Below, piece by piece: positions 22,799 through 32,351 of a stretch of 64,000 bases of DNA; positions within the stretch are counted from its first letter, which is position 1; each line of letters opens with the position of its first letter. This DNA comes from Rebecca billardiae RCC1528. Lineage: Eukaryota; Haptophyta. Both the position numbers and the translations under genes were made by a program. The notes below the pieces were generated by a model. The model was not told where the DNA came from and did no database searches. It saw only the letters and a list, made by a program, of their open reading frames with translations. The stretch spans positions 124,001 through 188,000 of the forward strand of contig OZ251253.1 of NCBI GenBank assembly GCA_965240325.2, written 5' to 3'.

Positions 22799-23485
22799 GC
22801 CGAGCGCGGCGCGCGCCGCGGCGCCGTCCGCGTCAGCGTCGGCGAGCGCGCCGCACGCGGCGCGCGTGCGCGCGCGCGCGCACGCCGCCTCCTTGAGCGC
22901 GTCGGTGAGCGCGGCGCCGCGCGCCTCGAGCTCGGCCTCGAGCGCGCGCAGCTCCGCCGCGACGCCGCCGACGTCACCCTCGCCGCCATCGGCGCCGTCG
23001 GCCGCGGCCGGCGCGTCCGCGGCCGGCGCGTCCGCGGCGGCGGCCGCCGCGCGCAGCCGCGCCTCGAGCGCGCTGACCGTCGCGCTGAGCTGCACGTTGC
23101 TCAGCGCGAGCGCGGACACGCGTTCGCCGCGCGCCCACGCCTCGTCCGCGAGCTCGGCCGCGCGGCCGCGCTGCCGATCCGCCTCGGCGCGCAGGCCCCG
23201 CCGCTGGGCGTCGAACCGCGCCGCGTCGGCCGCGCGCGCGGCGCGGTGCGCGGCGAGTGTCTGCTCCATCTCGGCGGCGCGCGCGGCGCGCTCCGCGTCG
23301 AGCGCCGCCTCGCCCGCGGCCGCCGCCTCGGCGCGCGCGCCCGCCGCCGCCGCCTGCGCCGCGGCCGCGCTCGCGCGCTCGAGCGCGTCCGCGCGCGCGG
23401 CCGCGAGCGCGAGCTGCAGCTGCAGCTCGTTGATGGTCGCGGCCTGGCGCCACGCGGTCTCGTGCGTCGCGCGGTGGTCCAGCAT
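19497..23485 (-). CDS. Coiled-coil protein with C-terminal tandem BRCT domains; spliced
   Basis: Two exons, 23485..20048 and 19907..19497, give about 1,282 aa. The start is the first ATG (MLDHRATHETAWRQ); the longer frame opens with GTG. Residues about 10-620 are an Ala/Glu/Arg-rich heptad-like coiled coil, then a Pro/Ala/Arg linker. BRCT 1 is at about 875-971 (LGRWVVELGGTVL, then LFDERVSHVVREDGARRTSK, then AVVTREWVGRSREAGRFLP). BRCT 2 is at about 1038-1155 (LLKTLARRVGARCETGAAAA, then VWHFVSD, then RVSVHSWESFLREE); its last helix is completed only by splicing. The basic C-terminal end (GRKRARD; GQRKARRRAAGHK) looks nuclear. Tandem BRCTs usually bind phosphoproteins in DNA-damage or cell-cycle signalling; the coiled coil would give dimers. 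No catalytic domain. It is head-to-head with the Trp-repeat gene 400 bp away. Confidence 0.75.
19908..20047 (-). other. Intron in the BRCT gene
   Basis: 140 bp on the minus strand, donor GAG|GTGCGC, acceptor GCGCAG|AGC, phase 0 on both sides. Without removal the frame runs into Arg/Pro noise; with removal SVHSWE joins SFLREEV to finish the second BRCT. Confidence 0.8.
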
Positions 23486-23885
23486 CGGCGAGGCGCTTGC
23501 TCTCGCTCTCGCGCGCGCGCGCTCGCTCTCTCTCACCGCGCGGCGCGCGCCGCCGCCGCCGCTGCCGCTGAGGGGTGGCGCACTCGATCGAGCCCGCCTG
23601 TCGTCGACGAGCGGCGCTTTCCGAGTGGAGAGTCGTCGGTTGGTTAGAAAAGACGCGACCGGCGACCGTTGGCCGAGCGAGTTTTCGAGGCTGCCGATTT
23701 TGAATGATCAATGAATTTGTGCGCACGCAGATTTTCCGGTGGACGAGTCGCACCGGACTCGCGCAAGGGCCGCCGTTGCGCCGGCCGAGCCGGACTCGAA
23801 ACGGCTTTTTCTTGCCCTCGCCCATCGCCCGGCCGGAGGCGTCCAGGCGAGCCGCACCCGGCCGTGCCCCCGCCCGCACGGCGCG
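23486..23885. promoter_or_regulatory. 400-bp divergent intergenic region (shared promoter candidate)
   Basis: Separates two genes transcribed away from each other. It contains a less GC-rich patch at about 23630-23730 with A/T-rich words and no TATA box that I can point to. Regulation in common is inferred only from the geometry. Confidence 0.45.
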
Positions 23886-26800
23886 ATGACCGAGCTCGCG
23901 CGCCGCCTCGCGCGGCTCGACGCGCGGCTCTCGGGCCTGGAGCACTCGGCGCCGCCGCCCGCCGCCCCCCCCGCCCCGCACGACGCCGCCGCCGCCGCCG
24001 CCACCACCGCACCGCACCACGCGCGCCGCGCCGCGTCCGCGCCGCCAAGTCCGCACAAGCAGCGCGCGTACACGGCCTACGTGCGAGCGCGGCGCGCGCG
24101 CGCGCGGCGGCGCGCGTTCGGCACGTGGCGCGGCGTCGCGTCGGCGCAGCACGCCACCTCGGCGCGCGCGCACACGCCGCCGCGCGCGCACACGCCGCCG
24201 CGCGCGCACGCGCCGACCGCGGCCGCCACCGCCGCCGCGTCACCCGCCCGTTGGATCCCGCCGCCGGCCAAGACGTCGCCGCCGCCGAAGCGGCCGCCGG
24301 CGGTGGCGCTGCGGTACGAGCGCGACCGGCGGCAGCTCGAGCTCATGCGCCGCGTCGCGCTGCGCTGGGCCGCGCGCAGCGCGACGCCCGGCGCCGACGG
24401 CGCGCCGCCGCGCGCGCCGGCGCTGCATCCGCCGCACGTGGCGGCGGCCGCGGCCGCGCGCGCCGCGGCGCCGCCGCACCAGCTCCCGCGGGCGCTCCCG
24501 TGCGCGGAGGGCGCGCCGCCGCACGCCGCGCTCGCGCCCCTCTTCGCAGAGACGCTCGCGCGCTGGGCGTGCCAGCGCGCGGCCGAGGCCGTCGCGCGCC
24601 TGCGCGCGCGGCGCGCGCGCGCGCGGCTGCGCGCGGCGCGCGGCGCGCAGGCGCGCGTGCACGCGTGGGCGCGCGGCGCGCGGCGCGCGCTGCGCATCTG
24701 GCTCGCGCGGCGCAAGCGCGGCGCGGCGCTCGGCGCACTGCGCGCGCGCGCACTCGAGGGGCGCGCGCAGCGCAGGGCGCGCGCCGCGCTCGGCGCGCTC
24801 GGCGCGCGCGCGGCGCGGCGCGGCGCGCGCGCGCGCGGCGCGCGCGGCGCGGCGCGGCGCGCGCGCGGCCGCGCGCTCGCGCGCTGGGCGGCGGCCGCGG
24901 CCGCGCGCGCGCCGCTCGCCGCGGCGGCGCGCGCGTGGCGCACGTTCGGCGGCGCGCGCGGCTGGCGCGCGTGGCGCGCGGCCGCGGCCGCGCGCGCCGC
25001 GCACGCGCCGCCGCGCGCGCTCCGCCGCCGCGCGCTCGGCCGCTGGGTGGCGTGGGCGCGCGCGTGGCGCGGCCGCGCGCGCGCAGTCGCGGCCGCGCAG
25101 CGCGCCGGCGCGCACTGGCGGCGCGGCGCGCGCGGCGGCGCGTGGGCGGCGTGGGCGGCCGCGGCGTCGGCGGCGTCGGCGGGCGCGCGCGCGCTGCGCG
25201 CGTGGCGCGCGCGCGCGCGCGGCGCGGCGTGGCGCGCGTGGGCGGCGAGCGCGCGCGTGCGCGCGCTCGCCGCGCGCGGCGCAGACGCGTGGGCCGCACG
25301 CGCCGGCGCGCGCGGCGGCCGCGCGGGCGGCGCGCTGCGCGCGTGGCGCCGCGCCGCGGCGGCGCGCGGCCGCGCGCTCGGCCGCGTCGGCGCGGCCGCC
25401 GCGCGGTGGCGCGCCGGCGGCGTGGCGCGCGCGCTGCGCCGGTGGGCGGAGGCGGCGGAGGCGCGCTGGGCCGCCGCAGACGCCGTCGCCGACGCGCTGA
25501 GCGTGTGGCGCGGCGGCCGCGCGGGCGGCGCGCTGCGCGCGTGGCGCCGCGCGGCCGCGGAGGGCGCGCGCGGCCGCGCGCTGCGGCGCGGCGCGGCGCG
25601 CGCGTGGCGCGGCGCGCGCGCGGGCCGCGCGCTACGCACGTGGGCGGCGGCTGCGGCGCGCGCGGCGCACGCGCTCGCGCGCGTGCGCGACGCCGCCGCC
25701 ATGTGGCGCGGCGGCCTCGCCGCCGAGGCGCTGCGCGCGTGGCACGCCACCGCAGCCGCCGCCGCGCGCGCCGCCGCGCTGCGCGGCCGCGTCGCGCGCG
25801 CGTGGCGCGGCGCGCGGCGCGGCCGCGCGCTGCGCGCGTGGGCGGCCGCGGCGGCGGCGCGCGTCGACGCGCTGGTGCGCGTGCGCGCCGCGGCGAGCAT
25901 GTGGCGCGGCGGCTTGCTCGGCGAGGCGCTGCGCGCGTGGCGCGCCACCACCGCCGCCGCCGCGCGCGCGGCCGCGCTGCGCGGCCGCGTCGCGCGCGCG
26001 TGGCGCGGCTCGCGCCGCGGCCGCGCGCTGCGCGCGTGGGCGGCCGCGGCCGCCGCGCGCACCGCCGCGCTGCGCCGCGTGGCGGAGGCGGCGGGCATGT
26101 GGCGCGGCGGCTTGCTCGGCGAGGCACTGCGCGCGTGGCACCACACTGCCGCCGCTGCGGTGCGCGCCACCGCGCTGCGCGGCCGCGTCGCGCGCGCGTG
26201 GCGCGGCGCGCGCCGCGGCCGCGCGCTGCGCGCGTGGGCGGCCGCGGCGGCCGCGGCCGCGGCCGCGGCCGACGCGGCGGCCGACGCGGCGGCGGTGTGG
26301 CGCGGCGGGCTGCTCGGCGAGGCGTTCCGGCTGTGGCGCGCGCGCGCGCGCGCGCTGCTGCGCACGCTCGTGCTGCGCCGCGCCGCCGCGCGCGTGTGGC
26401 GCGGCGGCCGCGCCGCGGCCGCGCTGCGCGCGTGGGCGGCCGCGGCCGCGCCGCGCGCCGCCGCGCGCCGAGCCGCGCGCGCCGCCGCCGCCGCGTGGCG
26501 CGGCGGGCTCGCGGCGGATGCGCTCTGGGCGTGGCGCGCGCACGCGCGCGCGCGCGCGCGCGCGCACGACGCCGCGCGCGACGCGCGCGCGCGCGCCGCC
26601 GCGGCGGCCGTGCGCGCGTGGGCCGCCGCCGCGCGCGCGCTCGGCGGCGCGCGGCGCGCGGCGCGCGCGCTGCGCGCCGCGCGCGCCGCGCCTGCGGCCG
26701 CGCGCTGGCGCGCGGCCGCGGCGCGGCTGCACGCGGCGCGGCTGCGCGGCGTGCGCGCGGCGCGCGTGTGGCGCGGCGGCGCGCGACTCGGCGCGCTGCG

Positions 26801-28085
26801 CGCGTGGGCGCGCGCCGCGTCCGCGCGCGCCGAACGCGCGGACGCGGCCGCGCGGCACGCGGCCGCGGCGACGCTGCGGCGCGCGGCGGCGGGCGCGGCG
26901 CGCGCAGCGCGCTCGCGCGCGCCCGCCGCGCCCGCGGCGGCGGCGGCGGCGGCGGCGCGGCGGCGCGCGATGCGGCGGTGCGTGCGCGCGTGGGCGCTGG
27001 GCGTGCGCGCGCGCAACCTCACGCGCCTCCGCGCGCGCGTGCTGCGCACCGCGCGCGCCCGCCGGCTGCGCGCGTGGGCGGCGGCCGCGGCGGCGGGCGG
27101 CGCCGCGCGCGGCCGCGGCGCCGCGGCCGCGCGCGTCGCGCGCGCGTGCGCGCTCGACTCGGCGGTGCACCGCTGGCGCGCGCGCGCGGACGCGCGTCGC
27201 GCGCGCGTGCGCGCGGCGACGCGCACGCGGCTGCGCGGGCGGCTGGGCGAGTGCGCCGCCATCGCCGCCGAGCTGCGCGCGGCGGCGGGGCTGCCGCCGC
27301 GGCCGCTGCGGCGCGCGCGGCTGGCGGCGGCGACCGCGGCGGCGGCGCCCGGCGGCGGCTTCGGCGGCGCGCGCAGCGCGGCGGTGCGCGCCGGCCCGGC
27401 CGACGCCGACGCCGAGGACGCGGCCTCCGACGCCGACGCTGCCGCCGCCGCGCTCGGCGCCGACCCCGCCAGCCCCGGCGGCAGCCCGCGCGCCGCCGGC
27501 CGCGCCGCCGCCGCCGGCCGCGCCGCCGGCGCCGGCCGCTGGCCGGGCGGCGTGCCGCCGCAGCTCTCGCCGACGCCCCTCTACCGTTCTGTGGCGGAGC
27601 TGACGGCGCTGGGGCTGCTGGCGGGCGGGCGGGCCGCGCGGCCGAGCTCGGACCACGAGGCCGCGCCCGTGCCGCGCGCGCTGCACGCCGCAGCGTCGCC
27701 GCCGACTCGCGCGCCGCGGCCGGCGCGCGGCAGCGGCGGCAGCGGCTCCGCCGCCGCGGCCGGCGGCGCGCCGGTCGGCGGCGGCGCTGCGCCTCACGAG
27801 CGCGGGGGCGGCATTCTGGGCGCGCCGGGCGTGGAGGTGGGCTCATTGGTGGGCGCTCGCGCGTGCGGCTGGCCGCCGGTCGGCGGCACCGCCGCGGCCG
27901 CCGGCGGCGGCGGCGGCGGCGCGGTGGCGGCGGCGCGCGCCGCGGCCGCGCGCCTCCTAGCGGCGGCGCCGCCCGCGGACGCGGCGGACGAGGCGGAGGA
28001 GACGGGCGAGCGCATCGGGGGCGAGGGCGAGGAGGCGTCCGGGGCCCCGGGAGCCGTCGCCGTCGACGTGCTCTGGGGCCTCTGA
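23886..28085 (+). CDS. Arg/Ala/Trp-rich helical repeat protein, Sfi1-like (probable centrin-binding scaffold)
   Basis: 1,399 aa from the first ATG (MTELARRLARLDARLSGLEH); the longer frame opens with GTG. From about residue 60 to 1120 it is a long run of helical repeats centred on LRAW / W-R-G, for example GRALRAWAAAAAAR, then MWRGGLLGEALRAW. Spacing of Trp is mostly 20-35 residues, as in Sfi1 and other centrin-binding fibre proteins. Three neighbouring units (starting near 25778, 25976 and 26174) are almost identical at the DNA level with a 198-bp period, evidence of tandem duplication. The C-terminal 300 residues are Ala/Gly/Pro-rich with a block LYRSVAELTALGLLAGGRA. Inferred role: contractile or structural fibre at the centriole or basal body. 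An unrelated Trp-rich helical solenoid is the alternative. Confidence 0.65.
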   Translation: MTELARRLARLDARLSGLEHSAPPPAAPPAPHDAAAAAATTAPHHARRAASAPPSPHKQRAYTAYVRARRARARRRAFGTWRGVASAQHATSARAHTPPRAHTPPRAHAPTAAATAAASPARWIPPPAKTSPPPKRPPAVALRYERDRRQLELMRRVALRWAARSATPGADGAPPRAPALHPPHVAAAAAARAAAPPHQLPRALPCAEGAPPHAALAPLFAETLARWACQRAAEAVARLRARRARARLRAARGAQARVHAWARGARRALRIWLARRKRGAALGALRARALEGRAQRRARAALGALGARAARRGARARGARGAARRARGRALARWAAAAAARAPLAAAARAWRTFGGARGWRAWRAAAAARAAHAPPRALRRRALGRWVAWARAWRGRARAVAAAQRAGAHWRRGARGGAWAAWAAAASAASAGARALRAWRARARGAAWRAWAASARVRALAARGADAWAARAGARGGRAGGALRAWRRAAAARGRALGRVGAAAARWRAGGVARALRRWAEAAEARWAAADAVADALSVWRGGRAGGALRAWRRAAAEGARGRALRRGAARAWRGARAGRALRTWAAAAARAAHALARVRDAAAMWRGGLAAEALRAWHATAAAAARAAALRGRVARAWRGARRGRALRAWAAAAAARVDALVRVRAAASMWRGGLLGEALRAWRATTAAAARAAALRGRVARAWRGSRRGRALRAWAAAAAARTAALRRVAEAAGMWRGGLLGEALRAWHHTAAAAVRATALRGRVARAWRGARRGRALRAWAAAAAAAAAAADAAADAAAVWRGGLLGEAFRLWRARARALLRTLVLRRAAARVWRGGRAAAALRAWAAAAAPRAAARRAARAAAAAWRGGLAADALWAWRAHARARARAHDAARDARARAAAAAVRAWAAAARALGGARRAARALRAARAAPAAARWRAAAARLHAARLRGVRAARVWRGGARLGALRAWARAASARAERADAAARHAAAATLRRAAAGAARAARSRAPAAPAAAAAAAARRRAMRRCVRAWALGVRARNLTRLRARVLRTARARRLRAWAAAAAAGGAARGRGAAAARVARACALDSAVHRWRARADARRARVRAATRTRLRGRLGECAAIAAELRAAAGLPPRPLRRARLAAATAAAAPGGGFGGARSAAVRAGPADADAEDAASDADAAAAALGADPASPGGSPRAAGRAAAAGRAAGAGRWPGGVPPQLSPTPLYRSVAELTALGLLAGGRAARPSSDHEAAPVPRALHAAASPPTRAPRPARGSGGSGSAAAAGGAPVGGGAAPHERGGGILGAPGVEVGSLVGARACGWPPVGGTAAAAGGGGGGAVAAARAAAARLLAAAPPADAADEAEETGERIGGEGEEASGAPGAVAVDVLWGL
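25778..26371 (+). repeat. 198-bp near-identical tandem units inside the Sfi1-like gene
   Basis: The words encoding LRGRVARAWRG recur at about 25778, 25976 and 26174, exactly 198 bp (66 codons) apart, with few differences. A more diverged unit follows. The pattern fits recent unequal crossing-over within the repeat solenoid. Confidence 0.7.
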
Positions 28086-28421
28086 CGCCGAGCCGCCCTT
28101 TTCGCCGCGCTGGCTGCGGCTTGCGGCAGCGGTGGCAGCGGCCATCGCCCGGCAGCGGCCGAGGCGACCCGGGTTCGTCCGTGCGCTCAGACGACGAGGC
28201 GCGAACCACCTGGCTGCAGAACGGCGCGCCAGACCACTAGAAACGGTCGCCGGCTCGTAGAAACGACTCACTGGCGCGGCTCACACTACAAAGTTGAGTA
28301 ACCCGGCGTACCGGTCGGCTCCCTGAAAGTACCAGGGTCGCGGCACGCACGCCCCAAACCTCGTCTCACCGACCTGAGAGCCCGCACGCCTCCGCCGCGC
28401 TCTCTCCCGCCCCTCCTCACC
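28086..28421. other. Intergenic region before small-gene cluster
   Basis: 336 bp holding the 3' flank of the Sfi1-like gene and the upstream region of the first small gene. No gene or repeat is evident. A C-rich stretch ends in CTCACC just before the ATG at 28422. Confidence 0.4.
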
Positions 28422-28748
28422 ATGTCGCACTCGATGATCGACACCACGCTCCCGGCGACGCGCCGCGACCGCCGGCTGTACCGCAACGGCTCGCAGCGAC
28501 TCAGCTTCACCGGCGAGGGCAACCACGAGCTCGCCGCCGCGCTCAAGCAGGCGGCCGACCACAGCGAGCCGTTCCACTCGCCGCGCGTCTCGACGGACTC
28601 GAGCGCGCCGCTCTACACGAAGCGCGACCGGCTGGCGGTGCGCAGCTGGCGCGGCTTTGAGGGCCTCGCGGTGACGCACGGCTGGAGCGTCGACGATCCG
28701 GTCAAGAAGGCCGCGCCCGCGCCGCAGGACGTGCAGGCCGGCGGCTAG
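28422..28748 (+). CDS. Small conserved protein of unknown function, family copy 1
   Basis: 108 aa. ATG is preceded by CTCACC. It is the first of four related genes in the same orientation over 4.3 kb. The N-terminus MSHSMIDTTLPATRRDRRLY and the block YTKRDRLAVRSWRGFEGLA followed by THGWSV are shared by all copies; the middle (residues about 32-64) varies. The C-terminus KKAAPAPQDVQAGG is shared only with copy 4. No signal peptide, membrane segment or known motif; basic and soluble. Conservation confined to the coding blocks while the spacer varies argues that it is a real gene. Function unknown. Confidence 0.7.
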   Translation: MSHSMIDTTLPATRRDRRLYRNGSQRLSFTGEGNHELAAALKQAADHSEPFHSPRVSTDSSAPLYTKRDRLAVRSWRGFEGLAVTHGWSVDDPVKKAAPAPQDVQAGG

Positions 28749-30124
28749 GCGCGCCGCGCAACCGGCGCTGAACATCACCATGCGCTGGACCGGCGCAACA
28801 GCAGCCTCGTCCACCTAGTGCACACTACACTCGACGCACACCCGCACCGTCGTGTCCGCTCAACCTGCACCCAGTTCGTGACCCGCACTCGTGTCTGTAC
28901 CCTACGCTCGCTCCGGCCCGCGGGCGCCACCGGCGCCCCGCCGCCCCGCGGGCCCGGCGGCGTCGCCGGCCCGCCGGCCCGCGCGGTCGGCCCGTGCGGC
29001 TGCCGCGTCGGGTGTGGCAGCAAGTCACTGTGATTGCACACCCAGTCCGATTGATCAGTCTGCCATCTCCGGCCTGCCCGCTGAAGCACCTCTACTACTA
29101 TGCAAGCAAACTGTACGGTAGCGAGAGTATGTCAGCGTTCCGCGGTTGGACAGTACTTGACGCCGGTTTGGCGCCCGCGCGGCGAGGGCGACGACGGGCG
29201 TACACGGGGCCCGCGGCGGCGGGAAGCGCGCGGGCGCGGCCGAGAACGGCACGGTCCGGACGCCTCTCGCCAGCCGCGGACGCGCACCGCGCCTCCTCCT
29301 CGCACGCTGCTAACTTGATCCGGGTTAAACGGTGGTTTTGCTGCCGACCAGCTCAAGTTCCACGGCTGGTCAAGGTTCGGCTTGCGACCTCGCCGCTGGT
29401 GCTTGCAAGAAGGTACATGAGTTGGTCGAACTCCCACGCACCCGCTCTGCGCTCGTCGACGCCCTCTGAAGGTGACTCGGGGTGCATGCGGGGCAGTGGA
29501 ATGCAGTGGTTCGGCGTTGCCTCTCAGTCGTCCAGCGCGCAGGCCATGTAGCGCGGGTGTGGTGCGCGCATGGCCCGGTAATTCGGTCGCGGCATGTCTG
29601 TCTGGGCTGCCCAAGGCCTGCCGCACCGCAAAGCGAGCGCTCAGGAGCGTGTGCCGACCGTGCCAGCCCCGCCGAGATGGGGCACTTCGCTGGGAAATGC
29701 GGTGTCAAGTTCCAAGCCCCGCCAAGTTCCAACGAGCGCTCCATAAGCAGTTGGACTTCAGATCCGTTGATCGTCTGACACGCCTGACTGAGCACCATCA
29801 CTCATCAGCGGACTGTCGTCTCGGTCTGCGAAGACCAGTACGCTGGCGCGTTCCGTGAAAAACCGCCGCCAAGTCACAAGTGTTTCGGCTTGATGACGTC
29901 GCGGACGGAACGGGCAAGTTGCAAGAAAGCTCCTGTTTTTAAGCCGCTCAGCGCCCTATTCATCGTTGACGGGCACTCGCGAAAAGCCCACAGCAAAAGC
30001 TCGCGACGAACCCTGAACTTGAATTGAGCAGGATCTCGTGGCGAGCTCGCCTCCACCTGACGCGTCCACACACAATCGCAACCTCGAGCCACCGCCTCGA
30101 ACCCGCCCCGCAACCACCACCGCC
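28749..30124. other. Intergenic region between small-gene copies 1 and 2
   Basis: 1.4 kb with no recognisable gene. Short frames on both strands have no domain. The last 50-60 bp before copy 2 (from about 30076) are nearly identical to the sequence before copy 3, so they belong to the duplicated unit. Confidence 0.4.
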
Positions 30125-30755
30125 ATGTCGCACTCGATGATCGACACCACGCTCCCGGAGACGCGCCGCGACCGCCGGCAGTACCGCAACGGCACGCAGC
30201 GCCTCAGCTTCACCGACGACCCCGAGCTCCACGCCGCGCTCAAGCACGGCCACACCGACGAGTCGCCGCTCGCCTCGCCGCGCATCAACCCGACCGCGGC
30301 GCCGATCTACACGCAGCGCGACCGTCTCGCCGTGCGCAGCTGGCGAGGGTTCGAGAACCTCGCGGCGACGCACGCGTGGTCGGTCGAGGACACGCACGCA
30401 TAGGCGCTGCACGACGCCCGAGCCATCGGCCCTCTTGCTGGAGGCGCGCGAGTCCTCCCTAGCCGGCGCACACCACCGCCTTTGTGCACGCCCTGTCGCA
30501 CACTCCCTGTCCTCTGCCAACGAGTCTTTGCCGCACACGCACATCCGTGCCTGTCTCTTTTCGTCTCGCTGCATCTCGTCACTGCCGCCGCTGAGCTCAC
30601 GCTGCACGCGACGGCGGCGCTGCGCCACCGAGCCGCGGCCCGCGCCGGCCCGGCGCCGGCGTCCGCGACACCGGGCGGTCTGACGCTCCGGGCGCGCGGC
30701 GAGGATCAGCTGTCGCAGTGATACGCACCGGCTCCTGCTAGTTCTCTAGACCATG
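30076..30755 (+). repeat. Tandem duplication unit A (contains small-gene copy 2)
   Basis: Nearly identical to 31094-31817, covering 50 bp upstream, the whole coding region and about 350 bp of 3' flank up to the shared words TCGCAGTGATACGCACCG and TAGTTCTCTAGA. The main differences are short insertions in the 3' flank (for example about 24 bp near 31470). A recent tandem duplication. Confidence 0.75.
30125..30403 (+). CDS. Small conserved protein of unknown function, family copy 2
   Basis: 92 aa. ATG at 30125, in the context CGCC-ATG, is identical in copy 3. An in-frame upstream extension exists but is not shared by the other copies, so the family start MSHSMIDTTLPETRR was chosen. Differs from copy 3 by a single residue (IYTQRD versus IYAQRD). 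Compared with copies 1 and 4 it lacks the KKAAP-x-VQAGG tail and ends in WSVEDTHA. Downstream about 370 bp, rich in pyrimidines, is also duplicated after copy 3. Function unknown. Confidence 0.7.
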   Translation: MSHSMIDTTLPETRRDRRQYRNGTQRLSFTDDPELHAALKHGHTDESPLASPRINPTAAPIYTQRDRLAVRSWRGFENLAATHAWSVEDTHA

Positions 30756-31142
30756 ACCGCACCGAGTCAACATTAACTCTCTGAGAACCTAGCTGTCAGG
30801 CCGGCATGCGTCTTGAGCGTTGACGGCACTCTCCGAGAGTCAGTGCGGCGGAGTGGTCCCTGAGCAGCTGAGCGGTTGACGGAGCTCGTCTTTACGCCGC
30901 GGCAGAGAACGTGGCATCATCAGCGGGCCCATTATGATTCATTGGTGGCTGGCAATGAGATCCCGGGGAATCGAACTCGCAAGCCGACGACTAATCTGCC
31001 TCGTCCCAGAGCATCTGCTGTCACATACGGTGGGGGTCGTAATGTGGAAACCGCCAGGAAACGTCCCCAGCCCAGCACGCGTTCAACCACACAACGCAAC
31101 CTCGAGCCACCGCCTCGAACCCGCCCCGCAACCACCACCGCC
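30404..31142. other. Intergenic region between small-gene copies 2 and 3
   Basis: The first 350 bp are the duplicated 3' flank. About 30871-31066 forms a block homologous to 31952-32155 upstream of copy 4. That block carries, on the minus strand, GTTCGATTC (30976-30968), a match to the RNA polymerase III B-box core, without a convincing A box or tRNA fold. Confidence 0.45.
30871..31066. repeat. Upstream repeat block of the small-gene array (copy 1)
   Basis: Shares words such as GAGCTCGTCTTTACGCCGCG, GAGATCCCGGGG and GCCAGGAAACGTC in the same order with 31952-32155. This links the promoter-side sequence of copies 3 and 4 and shows that the array grew in units containing upstream DNA. Confidence 0.65.
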
Positions 31143-31817
31143 ATGTCGCACTCGATGATCGACACCACGCTCCCGGAGACGCGCCGCGACCGCCGGCAGT
31201 ACCGCAACGGCACGCAGCGCCTCAGCTTCACCGACGATCCCGAGCTCCACGCCGCGCTCAAGCACGGCCACACCGACGAGTCGCCGCTCGCCTCGCCGCG
31301 CATCAACCCGACCGCGGCGCCGATCTACGCGCAGCGCGACCGTCTCGCCGTGCGCAGCTGGCGAGGGTTCGAGAACCTCGCGGCGACGCACGCATGGTCG
31401 GTCGAGGACACGCACGCATAGGCGCTGCACGACGCCCGAGCCATCGGCCCTCTTGCTGGAGGCGCGCGCCGCCGCACGCGGCCGCTGAGTCGAGTCCTCC
31501 CTAGCCCGCACACCACCGCCTCTGTGCACGCCCTGTCGCACACTCCCTGTCCTCTGCCAACGAGTCTTTGCCGCACACGCACATCCGTGCCTGTCTCTTT
31601 TCGTCTTGCCGCTTCTCCTCACTGCCGCTGCTGAGCGCACGCTGCACGCGACGGCACTACGCCACAGCCGGCGGCCGCCCGCGCCGGGAGCGCCGCCGCG
31701 GCGGCGCGGGCCGCGAGAGTGCCAACGGCACCGGGTGGTTCGACGCTCCGGGCGCACGGCGTGGCGTGGATCAGCTGTCGCAGTGATACGCACCGCTTCC
31801 TGCTAGTTCTCTAGATG
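31094..31817 (+). repeat. Tandem duplication unit B (contains small-gene copy 3)
   Basis: Partner of 30076-30755; see that entry for the extent. Coding identity is almost complete (a synonymous GAC/GAT change and one ACG/GCG change), while the 3' flank has small indels. It is followed directly by the second upstream block at 31952. Confidence 0.75.
31143..31421 (+). CDS. Small conserved protein of unknown function, family copy 3
   Basis: 92 aa, almost identical to copy 2 (one amino-acid change, Ala for Thr in IYAQRDRLAVRSW). It has its own upstream block (30871-31066) of the type also found before copy 4. Such identity means either a very recent duplication or gene conversion. No membrane segment or motif recognised. 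Confidence 0.7.
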   Translation: MSHSMIDTTLPETRRDRRQYRNGTQRLSFTDDPELHAALKHGHTDESPLASPRINPTAAPIYAQRDRLAVRSWRGFENLAATHAWSVEDTHA

Positions 31818-32351
31818 ACCGCGCTGATGTCAGTATGGCGTCTCTGAGAAGTTGGCGTACCTGCCTGTGGCGCATTAGCCGTGCAGGCCCGCGGGGCAGG
31901 CCCTGTTCACTGAACCGCAGTCCGCGGGCACGCCTCACGAGCGGTGAGCCACGAGCGGTTCGAGCTCGTCTTTACGCCGCGGCGAGAACGACGTGGCGCT
32001 GCGCCGCTTTCTTATTTAATTAGTGGCCTGTGAGATCCCGGGGGAATCGAAAGCGCGTAGGTCGACGAGTGTCTGCTTCGTCCCAGAGCACGGCACGCGT
32101 GCTTAAATCGGAGGAAGGAATAAGTCGTAATGTGGAACAACTGCCAGGAAACGTCGCGTGAGATACCCGCGTGCGCTTCGTTGTATTGTCATGCCCGAGA
32201 TGCGCGTTCAAGGACATGCGCTACCCAAACCTGAAAGTGCGATCGGGAATATGCGCCGCCGCCAGTTCACAGCCCCAACGACCTGGGCGTTGAGCGCTCA
32301 CCGCCCAAAGCCTGCTCCCCAGACGCACGCCCCAAACCACCCCATCCGCCC
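31422..32351. other. Intergenic region between small-gene copies 3 and 4
   Basis: Contains the duplicated 3' flank (to about 31817) and the second upstream block (31952-32155) with a short T/A-rich patch TTTCTTATTTAATTAGTGG near 32010. No gene is evident. Confidence 0.45.
31952..32155. repeat. Upstream repeat block of the small-gene array (copy 2)
   Basis: Diverged partner of 30871-31066. Its B-box-like word is mutated (AATCGAAAG instead of AATCGAACT), which argues against a functional RNA polymerase III unit here. Confidence 0.6.

Noticed and set aside
19497-28085. Opposite-strand open frames of 1,000 codons or more over the BRCT and Sfi1-like genes
   Set aside because: They show only Arg/Ala/Pro low complexity; the domain-bearing frames explain the region.
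30968-30976. tRNA gene on the minus strand suggested by GTTCGATTC
   Set aside because: No matching acceptor stem, D arm or A box; the T stem does not pair.
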